Made by a program: the position numbers and the translations under genes. Of a DNA stretch of 64,000 bases, positions 1 through 12,871 are shown in pieces. Numbering within the stretch: position 1 is the stretch's first letter; each line of letters begins with the position of its first letter. Under the pieces are notes generated by a model that saw only the letters and a program-made list of their open reading frames with translations, searched no databases and was not told the DNA's origin. Origin of the DNA: Euborellia annulipes (lineage: Eukaryota; Arthropoda; Insecta; Dermaptera; Anisolabididae); NCBI GenBank assembly GCA_023213315.1, contig JAKCPI010000531.1:62001-126000 (forward strand). Reading direction: 5' to 3'.

Positions 1-1939
1 TCATCCTCACAGGATCAAGCCCTCGTGGAACACATAATGTCACTGCAATTTTAAATGAAATTAGTAAATGAAATGAAAACTCACCATTAATGATACATTA
101 GAAACAATAAATAAATGAATTATAAAATTTTGAAATTTATATCCTAAACCTGTTTTTAGTCCAGTTCAGCCTGATTATTTTGAAAAGTGCATTTCATAAA
201 GCTAAATACTTATTATTAAATAAATAAAGAATAAATTAGTTAGTAAATACTTATGTCATGTTAATTGAACCCAAACAAAGGCCAAGTTTATAAGATATAA
301 ATAAATTAAAATTACAAAATTTTTTCTGATAAAGAAAAATATCGATCTAAACTATTTACATTTAAAATATTTAAATAAACATAAGGAAAATGGAATTACC
401 TTAAAAACAAAGGCTTTTATGGGGGAGACTTTCGCTATAGGATTTAATATAAATCTATTTCTTTTTCAATTAGTATATTTAATATTAATTTTTTACTTTC
501 TCTTATCCTATTTAAGAAAGATATTTAATGAGAAGGTATTGCGATCATATCAAAAATTCGATGTCGAGATTGTTTACTATCTAAATTTAAATTCGTGTTT
601 TTCCTAGATAATAAGACCCAGGGTAGGCATTACTTCATAATTTATTCTTTCTTAATTTTCTCAAAAAGAAAGGGTAAGTGTAGATAGGCCTATATACAAA
701 CTTTTTTGATTCATAGTCAGGTAACAGCGCTTGATATTAATGTCAGATGTTTTTTTCGTTTCTTTTTGTTTTTATAATTCTAAAATTTATCTCGCCCATC
801 GGATTTTCCTCAAGGCCCGGCCTGAATAGTACACGCCTCGAATAAATCCTCAACGTGTGTGGTAGCGGCCTCGAGGCCAAAAATCCTGATTAAAATTTCC
901 TCGAGGAAATCCTTTAGAGATGAAAAATCTCTTCCCATCAGAGTCAAATTTTGAGAATGATAATTATTTTCAATAAAAATATCTGTTGTTTGGAAAATAT
1001 TTAATTATTTAAACATATTCTTCACTTTCTTACAATTTGTTAATGAGAAGAGAGTTAGTATTTTATTAAAATAGATTTAAATATAAAATTCTAATAAAAT
1101 CAAATTCAAGGTTATGTTTATTCGAATGAAAGAAAATAAATAAAACGCAATAATGACCATAGAAGGAAAAATAAGTTTTGTTACCATGACGGAGTTATTT
1201 TAAAAATAAAAGTAAAAATGTGAGAAATAGTGAATGATCGATCTTTGAAAGAAAAAAAAGGAAAATGGTTTAATATTATAGTAAGGTGATTATTAATAGA
1301 TGATGGTGGTAATCCTAAATAAATGTTCAAGGACTTACATTTGTCATTTGTTAAGACATCCACGGAACAGCAGCTGAGAAGAATAAAGAGAAAGGCTACG
1401 ACAGTCGTCAATGAGCAGCTGGACGTCGTCTGCAGCAACATGCCAATTCCTTAAACAAACAAAAGTAAAAAAACATGGAATTACATTTTATTAATCGATT
1501 ATGATGGAAGTTTCTATATACTTTCATGTGACACCTGTCACACCAGCTTAAAAACTTATCTCAACGAGGCTTATCCAAATCATTCTTGACCATCAAATTA
1601 ACAAATATTAATTAAAAAAATAATTTTTAGTCCAGCAAAATGTAATCTCTATGATCTCTTTGATTAAGTTGTTCCATTTAGTTCCAATAAAAAAACAAGG
1701 ACTTTTATTTGACAGATGGCCAGAAGCCATTCTAATTCTGTTTACAATATAATTACCAATTGTAAAGGGATTGATTAAAAATAATATCATATCAAAATAA
1801 AGACTTGGTTTGCTCAGGGACGAACGACTAACAACTTGTTTCTTATCACCTGCTGTGCTGAAGCCGTGGAAATGTCACAATAGAGAGTTTTTCCATTAAT
1901 TTGACATTTTTAAAAATTTAAAGTCTGTCAGGAGGCATT

Positions 1940-2190
1940 TAGACCTGAAATAGGTATACCGCAAATAGGAAATATTTAAAATTTGAAAGAAAACGTCAAA
2001 GGAAATTTCGAGAAAAGTGGAAAAATTAAAAAAGTACACCAGTAAAGTACTAGTACTCGAAGTCTTTCAAAAACAAGACCTAGCATAATTTGTTTTGTAT
2101 ACCACACAGAGTAAATATTTAAAATTTGAAAGAAATTGGTAAAGGGAATTTCGAGAAAAAACTAAAAAAGTAAAGATAACCAATGTAACC
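1940..2190 (+). repeat. Tandem repeat family B, left-end copy
   Basis: Units with ACCGCAAATAGGAAATATTT, GAAATTTCGAGAAAA and AAAGTACTAGTACTCGAAG, then a second ACCACACAGAGTAAATATTT unit. Confidence 0.7.
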
Positions 2191-2505
2191 AAGTACGTGA
2201 CTGTTGATTTATATACAATCATTATATACATATCATTCTAACTGATTATGTTAATGAATAACTCACCCATAAATATAAGACATGATAAATGTATTGTGCC
2301 CTTTTAACAACTCCGGGACATAGACAATTTGAGACTGATGTTGGGTAAATAAAGTTTTCCGAAACGTCTCGTTAAGTGTCAAAAATTGGAGGCTTTAATT
2401 TTTGGCTGCTCCTGCTCCCTCACTTGTATACATCGTTCTCGAATTTTCCCAAATATGAAACCTAGCGTAATTTCATATTGCTGCAAAAAATAGTTGGCCT
2501 ATATA

Positions 2506-2819
2506 CAGTGATGTAGTGGCAAAATTTTCAGTGTGGGAACGCTAAATTCATGACTTACTAATGGAGGAGGGAGGGGGGGGTACTTCCGGGTCACACCCCC
2601 GGAAAATTTTATAAAAATTAATAGTGAAATGGTGCAATTTTAGACTTAGGGCTTGCCCGTCTTGAAATCTATATATGAGGCACTCACGAAAGTTTGTAAA
2701 GAATTATTTTATTTACTTGCGTAAATAATTTTAATTTTATTTGTTATTATTTTTTTTTTAATGAGTGAAACCAGAGTGGGAACGCCGTTCCTACGCGTTC
2801 CCGCTCCACTACACCCCTG
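2506..2819. mobile_element. hAT-type MITE with 8-bp target-site duplication
   Basis: CAGTGATGTAGTGG at the left end and its relative CAGGGGTGTAGTGG (complement) at the right end are bounded by CCTATATA at 2498-2505 and 2820-2827. An 8-bp duplication and CAG...CTG ends are hAT features. No transposase is present. Both ends carry copies of GAGTGGGAACGC-type sequence internally. Confidence 0.88.
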
Positions 2820-3454
2820 CCTATATATTTTAAATTTGGCAAAAAAAAAAAAAATTTCGAAAACTGATGTGCTTACAAACAAACAAATAAACGTACATTG
2901 CTCGCTTACTAGTATAAGACAAGATGGTTTATTAATAAAGGGGAAACAGCAAAAGTGATTGATTAAACGTAGGTATGTTTGAAGGTTTACTTTTAAGAGA
3001 ATATTCAGATCTTCGGAATTATTTTATAAAAGATATTGTACAATATTAATTAGGAAAATTTTTTATTCAGGTCTGGCAGCAATATTCCACAACAAACTCT
3101 TGCGTTTATAGATACGAGATGGGTAGAGAACCAGACCTGAATAAAAAAATGTTTGCATTAAATATTGTAAAACACAAATTTTATCAAAAAAAAGTATAAA
3201 AGAGAAGATTTATAAAAAAAAAATAATTTTTTCGACAGAAAACCCAAATCAATTATTTCTAGATTTTCCCAGAATGATTATTATACTGGATTTTTTTAAA
3301 TATGAATCATTTTTGCAGGAAGAAAATAATAAAATAAATATTTAATTGAAGGTCTTTTACTTTTTTTATAAAATGGGTAAACATGTAGAGTATTTTTTTT
3401 TATACTTTACTGATGGTTATTTCATTAAAAGAAAGACAAGAGGAAGGAAATTCA

Positions 3455-3725
3455 CAAATAAAGTACTAGTACTTTATGGTCGATTTTGTTCAAAAACTTA
3501 TTTTCGCTCCTTAGGAGGGTGCCTAATTCAAATATAAAATTTCAACCCTCTAGCTCTTTTCGTTCCTGAGATATTTTGTTCACAGACACACAGACAGACC
3601 CATTTGCGGGACTCACTGGGCCTCAAAACGTGTATATCCATCAAAATCTCGACATTGAATTTATGACATGAATCCAATAGATTCTCTCTATTCATTTCAT
3701 ATATAGGTAAGGGAAAGTAAAAATC
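3455..3725 (-). repeat. Repeat family A, 5' half
   Basis: Contains AAAGTACTAGTACTTTA, the CACACAGACAGACC tract, CAAAATCTCGACATTGAATT and the terminal GGGAAAGTA. A second, degraded hairpin-type end follows to about 3840. Confidence 0.75.
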
Positions 3726-4514
3726 TGGTGTGTAAAAAAGAAATCACACAACTTGCTTTCTGCTCAATAATTTTATATTGTAAAAATAAAAATCTGATGT
3801 GACTGGTCGCACAAAAGGCAACTTTCTTTTATCTTAGACAAAAAATTAAATAAAAGGAAAGTTAAGACCTATTATATTTTCGGTGATTTTAAGGGCGTAT
3901 TAAGGGTGGGGGACAAAATACCCTCAAAGTCAAAAATAATTATAAAAAACTCAACAAAAATGTGAAATAAAAAAAAATAATAATACATTAAAATGCAATT
4001 TCTAACCAGAAGCTCTTGCAAAATAAGGAAAACCAACTCTTTATTTAAATGAGAATTATGGCTACTTGACTAGAGTTTTTTTTTCCTTTGTATACTTGAG
4101 TATCTCCAACTGGATGGATGGCATATGAAGAAGGGGGTGGGGGAGGGTGGAATTGAAGTTTTTAAGTGACGAGATTCTACAATCATCAATCACATGGTCG
4201 AAATAATCCTCTTTGTAATCTCGTCTGTTTTTACTCATTCGGCTTTATCTTTCGTTTGAGTATCGAGTTACTGAGGAAAAACATAAGAATTATGTAAAAA
4301 GTTATCAAGTCTAAACAAAAAATGATCATTTATTCCAGAATCGAAGAGTTATTTAATAAAAAAAGAGAGATTTTAATTCTCTTATGTAGAAAGGGGTGTG
4401 CTTGCTTGAAAACAAAAACGTTCTGTTATTGGGGATCAATCAAAAACAAATTTGTTAATTATTAGCCGTGCCGCCCACCTGCGGTGGACCCTCGCCTTTT
4501 CTTCTTAATTATAA

Positions 4515-4645
4515 AAAGAATTTTTTTTTTAAATAATTTAAGCCATTTGGTATCCAAATGAATCATCGGTCTGCCTGGAGTCCGAACCCGCGACGTTCGG
4601 TATAGAAGGTAGGCAGGCTACCAACTACACCAAGCCCGAGGGCTA
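4515..4645 (-). mobile_element. tRNA-derived SINE
   Basis: Minus-strand reading: GCCCTCGGGCTTGG, an A-box-like TGGTGTAGTTGGTAGC, then a B-box-like GCGGGTTCGGACTCC. These are pol III promoter elements of a tRNA head. The body runs through TTTGGATACCAAATGGCTTAAA to an A-rich tail. Related to the 17.3-kb and 23.5-kb copies. Confidence 0.75.
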
Positions 4646-4818
4646 AAAAGAAAATTATTATTACTATTTGGAATCCAGTGCCTGAATGAGGATTTGTTTA
4701 TATTCATAAAATACATGCAAAGAATACTTAAATATTTCTCTGTACATTTCTTAAAATCGTAACTTTAGGAATTAATAACTCAAAATTTTATAGGAATTTA
4801 GGAACGAAAATATTATTC

Positions 4819-5061
4819 TAATAATGGAGGAATGGAGATATCAGCCAAATTGGAATGATCCAGCTTCAATAAAACTCCCAGAATAAGACGTTTCGGCCTG
4901 AATTTATTTGGCCATCTTCAGTTATTGGGAATTATACATGTGTGTGTGTATGTGTATAATTCTCAATAACTGAAGATGGCCTAATAAATTCAGGCCGAAA
5001 CGTCTTATTCTGGGAGTTGAACCTGGATCATTCCAAGTTCGCTCCATTCCTCCATTATTAT
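4819..5061. repeat. Foldback repeat with a hammerhead-like core on each arm
   Basis: Two arms of about 115 bp around a GT-rich loop. Each arm reads outward CTGAAGATGGCC, a loop, GGCCGAAACGTC. The stem GGCC/GGCC is perfect. Arm identity is high, with a few substitutions. Confidence 0.88.
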
Positions 5062-5350
5062 CACATCACCAGCCACAACCTCAAAAGAAAATAATATTCC
5101 TCTAATCCCTAGAAGGTCCTCTTTAAGCATAAAAAATTTGGTTTCTAAATTTCAACGGGAAGTTGCCCAAATAGAGCGTGACAGACAGACATTAGGGAAT
5201 TATATTAATATATATGAATCCAATACTTTCTCTCTTATTATATTATAACATATATAGAGGGAAGAGAAAGTAAAAATCAATTGTATTACCTACATAACAA
5301 CAACTTTTTGTTATTATATATGTCTTTAAGACTTATGTACTCTTGAAAGG

Positions 5351-5384
5351 CTGATGATGGCACGTGAATCTATGCCGAAACGTC
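5351..5384 (+). ncRNA. Hammerhead-like core, single
   Basis: CTGATGA, then T, GGCA, a ten-base loop, TGCC, GAAAC, GTCC. This has the order of a hammerhead catalytic core (CUGAUGA - stem II - GAAA) but with one extra base before stem II. Catalysis is not shown. Confidence 0.4.
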
Positions 5385-6845
5385 CTGAATAAAGAGTTTA
5401 TTTAATAATAGAGGCTCTTCCTTACTATAATAATAATTCATTATAAAATAATATTAAAAAAAAAAGTTGGACAAATATAGAATTGCCAGGAATTATTTTG
5501 AGAAAATTTTTACCAGGAAAAAAAGACGATAAATTAAACTAATGAGAAATTTTATTAATAGAGAAAAAATTTAATTTTTAATAATCACATTAACAAAAGT
5601 TTTAATTTTTAATTCTAATGAGGGGATTGGCAATTCCAAATTTATAGCGAAAATTGCATAATATCATTAAAGGTGTTTAAAGAAATGTTTTGTCATCCAA
5701 TTAATTATAGCTGCAAAGGTTAACAAAATTCAATTTAATTCTGATTTTGTTATAAAAGGTTATAATTGTAAAATCTTTCATTGTTAGTTGAGGCGGGTTG
5801 TAAAATTTGGAATTTATTATTAACTTCTGAATCCATTTTTATTTATTACTTTCTCTTACCTATATATGTATAGAAAGTATTGCGTTCATGTCAAAAATTC
5901 GATGTCGAATGGGAACTGTGGACATGACATGACGCCGGTGCCCTTTATCATAGCATGTGCCCGACTGAAAGCAAGATTTTAGTAGGCCGAGGGCCTGGCA
6001 ACAGAGAAAACAAGCCTCCAGGATCGCCACCGAGATTAATAATAAAAGGAGATTATAGATTGACAAGTTTAACCCTAAATGCTCTGCTGAGTCGCAAAAG
6101 GGGAATTGAAAAAAAATATTAAAATAATGAGCCCTTGCAAAATGCATTTTGCTACCAGGTATATTAAATTTTCTCTGAATTGAATTAATAACTGAGAGCA
6201 TAGAATAAAATTTAAATAAACGTAGAAGTTTCTAAAATAAACATATTACCAAGCACAATTCACAAAATTTCAAGGGAATTCTAATTCTTTCCTTTAGAAA
6301 GTTGTTTTATTTATTTGTTAAATAAATCGTTAAAAGTGGTGGGATTATTTAATTTTGCACTTGATAATAAAAAAAAAATAAATAAAAATCTGATGAATTT
6401 ACCTGAAGAAAGACGAAACGAGGAGAGAGAACGGGAGAGCAAGGAGAGAAGGCAGGCAGGCACATGTGCTATGCGAGTGCGTGCCTCGGCTTGACTGCTC
6501 GACTGCTCGATTGCTCTGTTTGTCGCTGCTCGATGCGTTCGTTGCACGTTGCTCGGAGTTCCTCCGGAGGCGACGGACCCATTTCAAGGAGAACCACTTC
6601 ACCAACGAATCGTTCATCTTGTCCAAAAAATGTTCAACCTTGAGCTTACAAACCTATTAATATGCCATTAGCATTCATTATTAATTAACAGGCAAAAATT
6701 GTTTCTTTAACGTTAAACTCTAAATGGTTATTTATTAAAATAATTACGGATAAGTAGAAATCGAAGGGAAAAGGGAGCAGACATGATTTCATTTGATTAT
6801 AAAATATTTTGTTTGAAATTATCACATTTCTTCGCCTGATTATTC

Positions 6846-7040
6846 CCGAGGTGCGGGGTCGGCGGAATTAGTCATTCATAGGGAAGGAATAGAACAGGCC
6901 GGCCCGTCGCACTGTCTGACGCGTGTCGAAAATATAGAAGGAAGGGACAGACATGTAAAGAACAGGACTGCCAGTCCCAGCTCGGGAAGCTCGTGGTCGC
7001 CATCCACGTACCCACAAGATGTGGGCCCCTGAGCATGAAA
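6846..7040 (+). repeat. GC-rich dispersed repeat family D, copy 1
   Basis: Starts CCCGAGGTGCGGGGTCGGCGG and ends GTGGTCGCCATCCACGTACC then AAGATGTGGGCCCCTGAGC. The same ~195-bp unit occurs at 29.8 kb and, inverted, at 18.4 kb. Origin unknown; no TIR was seen. Confidence 0.8.
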
Positions 7041-7930
7041 TTATCACATGAATAAAAAGTATTTTTATCAAGTAATCTAAAGGAGAGGAAACTGGTTATT
7101 TACATTTATATTAAGCGAATGAATGTGTGAAGAGACGAGCTTAACGTGAGCAAAAAACAAGCAACAATCGAAGAGGGAGGACAAAAACGGAGGCAATTGC
7201 AATTGCTTACAGAAAGGGATGGGGGGGGGGCATTCCCTCCCCTCTTTTGTCTCATTTATTGTTCTTCATCCGATCTCTTTGTTGTGCCACTTTGAGCGCC
7301 TCACCAAAAATCCTTTTACTTTTATTTCATATTAAACGAATATTTCAACTGAATCATCTGAAATGAAAAATTAAAAGAATTTTCCTGTAATCCTTAGAAG
7401 GTCCTCTTTAAGTATATATTGTTATATATGTATATATTGTTGAGAAATTCCAATGAGAAGTTGCCCAAATAGAGCGTGACAGACAGACAGAAAGGACATT
7501 AGTGAATTTATATAATTCTTCGCCTCCCTGGACCCCCCTATAGCTGGCCTGCGGCAGACCCTCGCCTTTTCTTAATTATGAGAGGCCGTGCCACCCGCCT
7601 TGGGCGGGTTTAGCGCCTTGACAGGGGGGCTTCGCCTCCATGGACCCCCCTCCACCTGGGACCCATAGGCGATTGCCTACCCCGCCTGATGGGTAATCCG
7701 GCACTGGCGGGTAGATATGATATTTACAAATGGCTTGAATACAGTGTATGTTTGTATTAACAAGACTCTGCATATTGCTTTGAATGCCGTTTTTCTATAC
7801 AAAAAATGATGACAAAACAGTTTTTGAATAAAGTTTTGAATTTAATTCAATTTCTTTTTGTTTCTCTGTTGATATAGCCTATATATTTATTTATTTCTAT
7901 TTTTGATGTGACACCTGTTTTAATATGATT

Positions 7931-8047
7931 ATCTGTAGGTTACTAAGTAGTTTCCTTCAGGTGTTTTCTAGCAGCATAGAGCGCTGGAGAGGAGAATTGA
8001 TTAAAAATAGAAAAAACCTGAAGGAAACTACTTAGTAACCTACAGAT
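7931..8047. repeat. Inverted repeat with 32-bp perfect arms
   Basis: ATCTGTAGGTTACTAAGTAG followed by TTTCCTTCAGGT at 7931-7962 is exactly complemented at 8016-8047, around a 53-base spacer. No core motif. Confidence 0.9.
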
Positions 8048-8721
8048 ATATATTTATTGACTGCCCCCCGCCCTGTTGGTAAGCTTGCCCCATACCTCCC
8101 CCCCCCCGCTGAGAATATGCTAGCGCCATCACTGCACCAAAACTTTAAAATCTGTTCGGACACATATTATAAATAGATTAAGAAAATAATTTTTTATTAT
8201 ATTTATTATTTTTAGATTTTGAGCTTAAAGGGCCCGGGCCCCTCAGGAAATAAATTTCAAGAAAATTATTTCAACCATGAAAATTATTTTTTATTAGAAT
8301 TTTAAGGTTAGAACACAAAGGGCCAAGGGATATAGCCACCTGCCCCTGCCCCCCCTGGCTGGGCCCTGCCTCAAAGGCTAGTTACACTGCTCGATTTCGG
8401 AGAAAGAAAACAGCAAAAGTTTTTAGGAACCGCCTTTTTATTATATTTGTGCAAATATTCTAAACATAGTCCTATAATATGGTACATTTATTATGAAAGT
8501 CTTTTTTTTTTGTAAACTTTAATATATTCTTAAATATTTAGCCCCGTTTTGAGAACTCCAAAACGCACAAGAGTTGATGTAGCAAAAGTAAATTTAATAA
8601 CCAACCGTACGCTGGCGCCATCATGGTGTTGATTCGGATGAACTATTTAATTCTATGATTCTATTTATAATATCATTGTATTTTTATAATAAACTAGTCG
8701 CAAAGCCCGCCTTCTTATTAG

Positions 8722-8985
8722 GTTATTTTGCCATTGAAATCTTCTGAAGACCACTTTACTCGTGTACTTCATAGGAAAGATAGGAGAAATGGTTGCCATG
8801 GTAACAAAATATAAATATTCTCCCAGACTTATAAATTTTACATCTCGAATTCAAATATACCGTACTGCCGCAAACTAAACATATGTCGACACAAAAAATC
8901 TGGTGTGAAAGCACAGAACACAACTCTCGATTACCGAAGGTTAGAGAAAGTTGTGTGCTGTGCGCCAGTCACACCAGATTTATAT
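8722..8985 (+). repeat. Repeat family A, 3' half
   Basis: Begins at TTGAAATCTTCTGAAGACCA, contains GTTGCCATGGTAAC, and ends in the CACACCAGATT hairpin. Confidence 0.82.
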
Positions 8986-10131
8986 ATATATAGATGGTCC
9001 AAATAAAAAAATAATATTAATTTTACTTACTTTTAAATAATTAGAGATGAAATGAAGAGATGATTTCTAGATACACACAAACACTAATACGATGTTAACA
9101 CTACTCTTTCTCAAAAACAACTAATAAACGACATGTGAACAGGATCAAATACCGCTTGTTGAGTGACGTAGCAATTTTCTCGGCTTCTGATTGGTCAAAG
9201 CCTTCCTTGTTGTTAGCTTAAATCGACAGGGATCCCGCCAATATTATTCGTTAATAATTATTTTTTATTCTAATATAGTATGTGTGTATTCAAAGAAAAA
9301 AAAATAATAAAATTAAATAAAGTTTCAAATCCGAAAATATATAATCCATAATTTGAAAGAATAGGCTATAAAAAAACAAACTATTTAATATGCCAATTTG
9401 AATATCTATGATTATCTTGACTACTCTGATGAGCTCTCTTTAATTTTCTCACTAACCGGTTTTCTAACAATCTAGACGGGTATGGAGAATGACGTCATCC
9501 ATTGTTTCTAAGAAGCAATTAAAGAAAATATATTTTTATATTCCACAAAATAATAAAATATTAAAATAATTATTCGTAGAATATAAATTAAAAAATAAAA
9601 TATGAGATCTTTGCATAGTGGAATTATTCAAAATATGTATGTGGCGCATTTCTTAAGAAAAAAATCAGCTAAAAAGTACAAGGACTTTACTGATGTACTT
9701 TTTCAGTTTTCTTTCGATTTTCTCAAAATTCGCTCTAACGGTTTTGATTAAAATTCAAAAAATAATTATTTTTTAGATGCTCTTGAACTAAATACAAGGT
9801 GGACCAATAATACGTGTACGGAAGATAACGGATAAACGGATGTTTTTAGTTTGTTGACGGTGCATAATGTGGAGCCTTTAGGGCTACAAATTAAAAATAT
9901 TTTTGTTCCAATTGCACTCATCAGGGTGATCCATATCCAAGTTATGTTTTTTTTAAATAGAACGCCCTGTATATTATCCCAAATTTGTATTCTAAGGTCA
10001 ATTTTAGTATGACTTTATGTCATGCAATGTATTCCAAAACAAACCGTTTGGCGGTAAATGGGCCCGGACCCCTCAGGATTAATTTTTAATTGAAATTTTA
10101 AGATTTGAGCTTAAAGGGCCCGGGCCCAGGG

Positions 10132-10382
10132 CAAGGGCGGATACAAGGGGGGTAAAGGGGGTAATTACCCCCCGAGATTCGAAAAAATTACCTTTTTTCG
10201 CAAAAAAATTTATTTTTAATGTAAAATTTTTAAAATTAATACTTAAAAATTTGATGTGTATTTATATTCTGGCAAACAAGTACAGAATGCGCTTTTAAAT
10301 TATCGAAATTAAAAAAAAATAGTGTGCTGTGCGACGAGTCACACCAGATTACCCCCGAGAAACACCTCTGGATCCGCCCTTG
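10132..10382. mobile_element. hAT-type MITE with 8-bp target-site duplication
   Basis: CAAGGGCGGATAC at the left and CCGCCCTTG at the right are bounded by GCCCAGGG at 10124-10131 and 10383-10390. Inside is a fragment of the terminal hairpin of repeat family A (GTGTGCTGTGCGACGAGTCA). It has landed in a GC-rich repeat also present near 8.2-8.4 kb. Confidence 0.87.
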
Positions 10383-12720
10383 GCCCAGGGGATATAGCCC
10401 CCCTGCACCTCCTTGTCTAGGCCCTGTATACACCGTTACTATCTGTTACCTGCCAAAGCCACCACGACTATTTGTTTTTTATTTATAAAACGAGTGATAA
10501 AAAAGTTTTTCTTCATTTAAAAATTGAAAACACTGTGGGAGAGGGATGTCTAAAATGATTTAACAATTGTTAATTTGTTTTTAGGGTATAAATAAAAAGA
10601 AAGTGATTATGCTGCAAAACTAATTCTCTATATTATACACCAGTTATATTTAGAATAATAATATAATATTACGCTAAAGGTAAAGACATCATCATGATCA
10701 AGATCATCATAATATTTTATCATCATAAACAATAATAAAATTTTTCCAAAAATGAATAGCATATATACATATATATAAAGATATTTTGAGATATATAATT
10801 TATATATACATATATATGGCATAATTTAAGTTAACAATAATATATATATGTATATATATAATGAGAACTTTTAATTTATAATATTTACAAAAATAAATGG
10901 TAATGATATAAAATATAGGTTAAGAATAATCGAGACTTGAATAATTATGATTAGATTGTGAAAAAAACTTAAAAAAAAAGAGAAAAACAAAAAGATTTTA
11001 GAAGAAATAATAAAGGAAAATTAAAAAAAAAAAAATCTTTTGTAAAATGACATTTCGAGAAATATTTAAAAATATATTAATTTTTTTTTTTTCTTTAATA
11101 AAAAATAAAATATTAGAATTAGAAAAAATTCGAAGACCATATACCAAATTAAAAAAAAGTTATTAATATTATTAATTGTTTTTAGAATATTACACTGAAT
11201 AATTCACTTGTTTGTAAAAAAAACGTGTTTATTTTTTTTTCTATATATAAAAAACGAATTTATTCCTTTTTTTGTTTTTTATTTTTTGAAAAGAGGAATT
11301 TTTTTTTTGTATTTACAAACAAGCGGACTACCCTGTATAGATTCTTTATCAATGTTCTCGCTAAACGATTAATACAAAGACCAAAGACGAATAGTGTCTT
11401 ACACAAAACTGTTTTTATTTCTTTCAAGTAACTTTGAACTTACAATGACTTTTTTTTATTCACGTTAAGATTTATAAGGTATTGTCACTAACAAAGACGA
11501 ATTATTATTAAAGTGATTGTTGTCACAACAACTATGCTTTACAACAATGAGTCACTTTAAATTGAAAGTCACTTAAAAAATTTATTTTTAATGAAAGAAG
11601 AGTGATATTTTTTTTTTAAATAGATTTAAGAAATCTTTTTGCTGTATTTAACATTCAATACACAGAAAAAAATGAGAAAATCGACATTTTGGTTTTTTTT
11701 TCCTTTTTTTTTTTTTTGTTTTTTTTTTTTTTTGTTTTTGCAATGTTGAACGATAAATACTGTTACATATCTTTTTTTTTATTTACAGATGAAAAAGGGA
11801 GTGTGTGAAATTGTTCAAATTTGTGCATGAAATTTTTCTTCTTTACTTTATTTAAATTTTTCTACAGTTATACTCTTAGTTCTCTCTTTCATATTCTTTT
11901 TTTTAAAAAAAGAAACCATTTTTGTTTTCAAATAAATTTATATTTATATATATATTCTTTTTTTTTCTTTTTATATATATTTTTAATAATTTAAATAAAT
12001 AAACTTTTTTAAATATAACTCAAATATAATTATTATTGGTCCAACAAAAATTATAGGCTTTCTTTTTTTTAAATAATATTTTTATATATAACAAAATTCT
12101 TAATTAATTATTCATTTTTTAAATGTAGATTTTTTTCTATATATAATATATATATATATATATAAGAGATTTATAGAGACTTAAACGAAAATATAAAATT
12201 AAATATTTTGGGAACTAGGAATTAATATTTAATTTTTATCACAATAATTAAAGACTCAAGTGCTATATTCCTTTTTCTTTCGGATATAGATATATATATA
12301 TGTATACATAAGTAGATAATATATTAGATAGATATATTTTTTATATATGATTACAAGATCAGCCGAATTTTTTAAATAAATTTTATAAATTTATATTTAT
12401 ATATTAAATATGTATATATATTTATATATATATCCTTTTCAATTCTCAAAATATTTTTTTGTGCAAAAATCCAAAAGTCAAACTTATGTGTGTAGAGAAT
12501 GTGTGTGTATTTTGATCCATTGTTTAGCAAAACAATCGAGAGAATGGAAGGTAAATAAAAATTAAAATACTGATGATTGTTTTGCTTGATAATTTTGAGT
12601 GTTTTGTGTTTGTGGAGAAAAAGATTTTTTTTCTTGTTAGAATTTTCTTCTAATTCTTTGAGGAAGGATGAGAAAAGGTGGTCATCGTCGTCGAAGTTGT
12701 CGTCGTCGTCAGCATCGTTT

Positions 12721-12871
12721 CTAGACTTTGAGGGCCGTTTTGGCATTAGTCTGCCAATGATGATAACGTCCTGCCCACTTGTTGGCTTGAGGAGAGCTTC
12801 TTAATAACGGGTGATGGGGATGATAAGGCGGTGGTGAAGCTGGAAGCCAATGATGGGGCACCATGTTATAC
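12721..12871 (-). CDS. BTG3: BTG3 exon 5, C-terminal aromatic/His-rich tail and stop
   Basis: Starts after GAAG with a G that completes Trp. It encodes 49 residues rich in His, Pro, Trp and Tyr and ends in TAG at 12721-12723. The frame is fixed by exon 4. The tail resembles in composition, not in alignable sequence, the W/P/H-rich end of BTG3. A mariner remnant begins only 50 bases upstream of the acceptor. Confidence 0.75.

Larger units (their letters stand above)
1..12720. other. Intergenic, repeat-rich
   Basis: No conserved gene recognised. Repeats are listed separately. Exon-like, unassigned segments are at 1331-1450 and 6400-6660 (see findings). The AT-rich stretch 10440-12370 has long T and TA runs, and the part next to 12720 is presumably BTG3 3' UTR. 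Nothing else was seen. Confidence 0.6.

Noticed and set aside
9100..9250. Promoter from a CCAAT-type motif (TGATTGG) and a TGACGTAG site
   Set aside because: No exon or conserved gene starts nearby on either strand. The motifs alone are too short to support a promoter.
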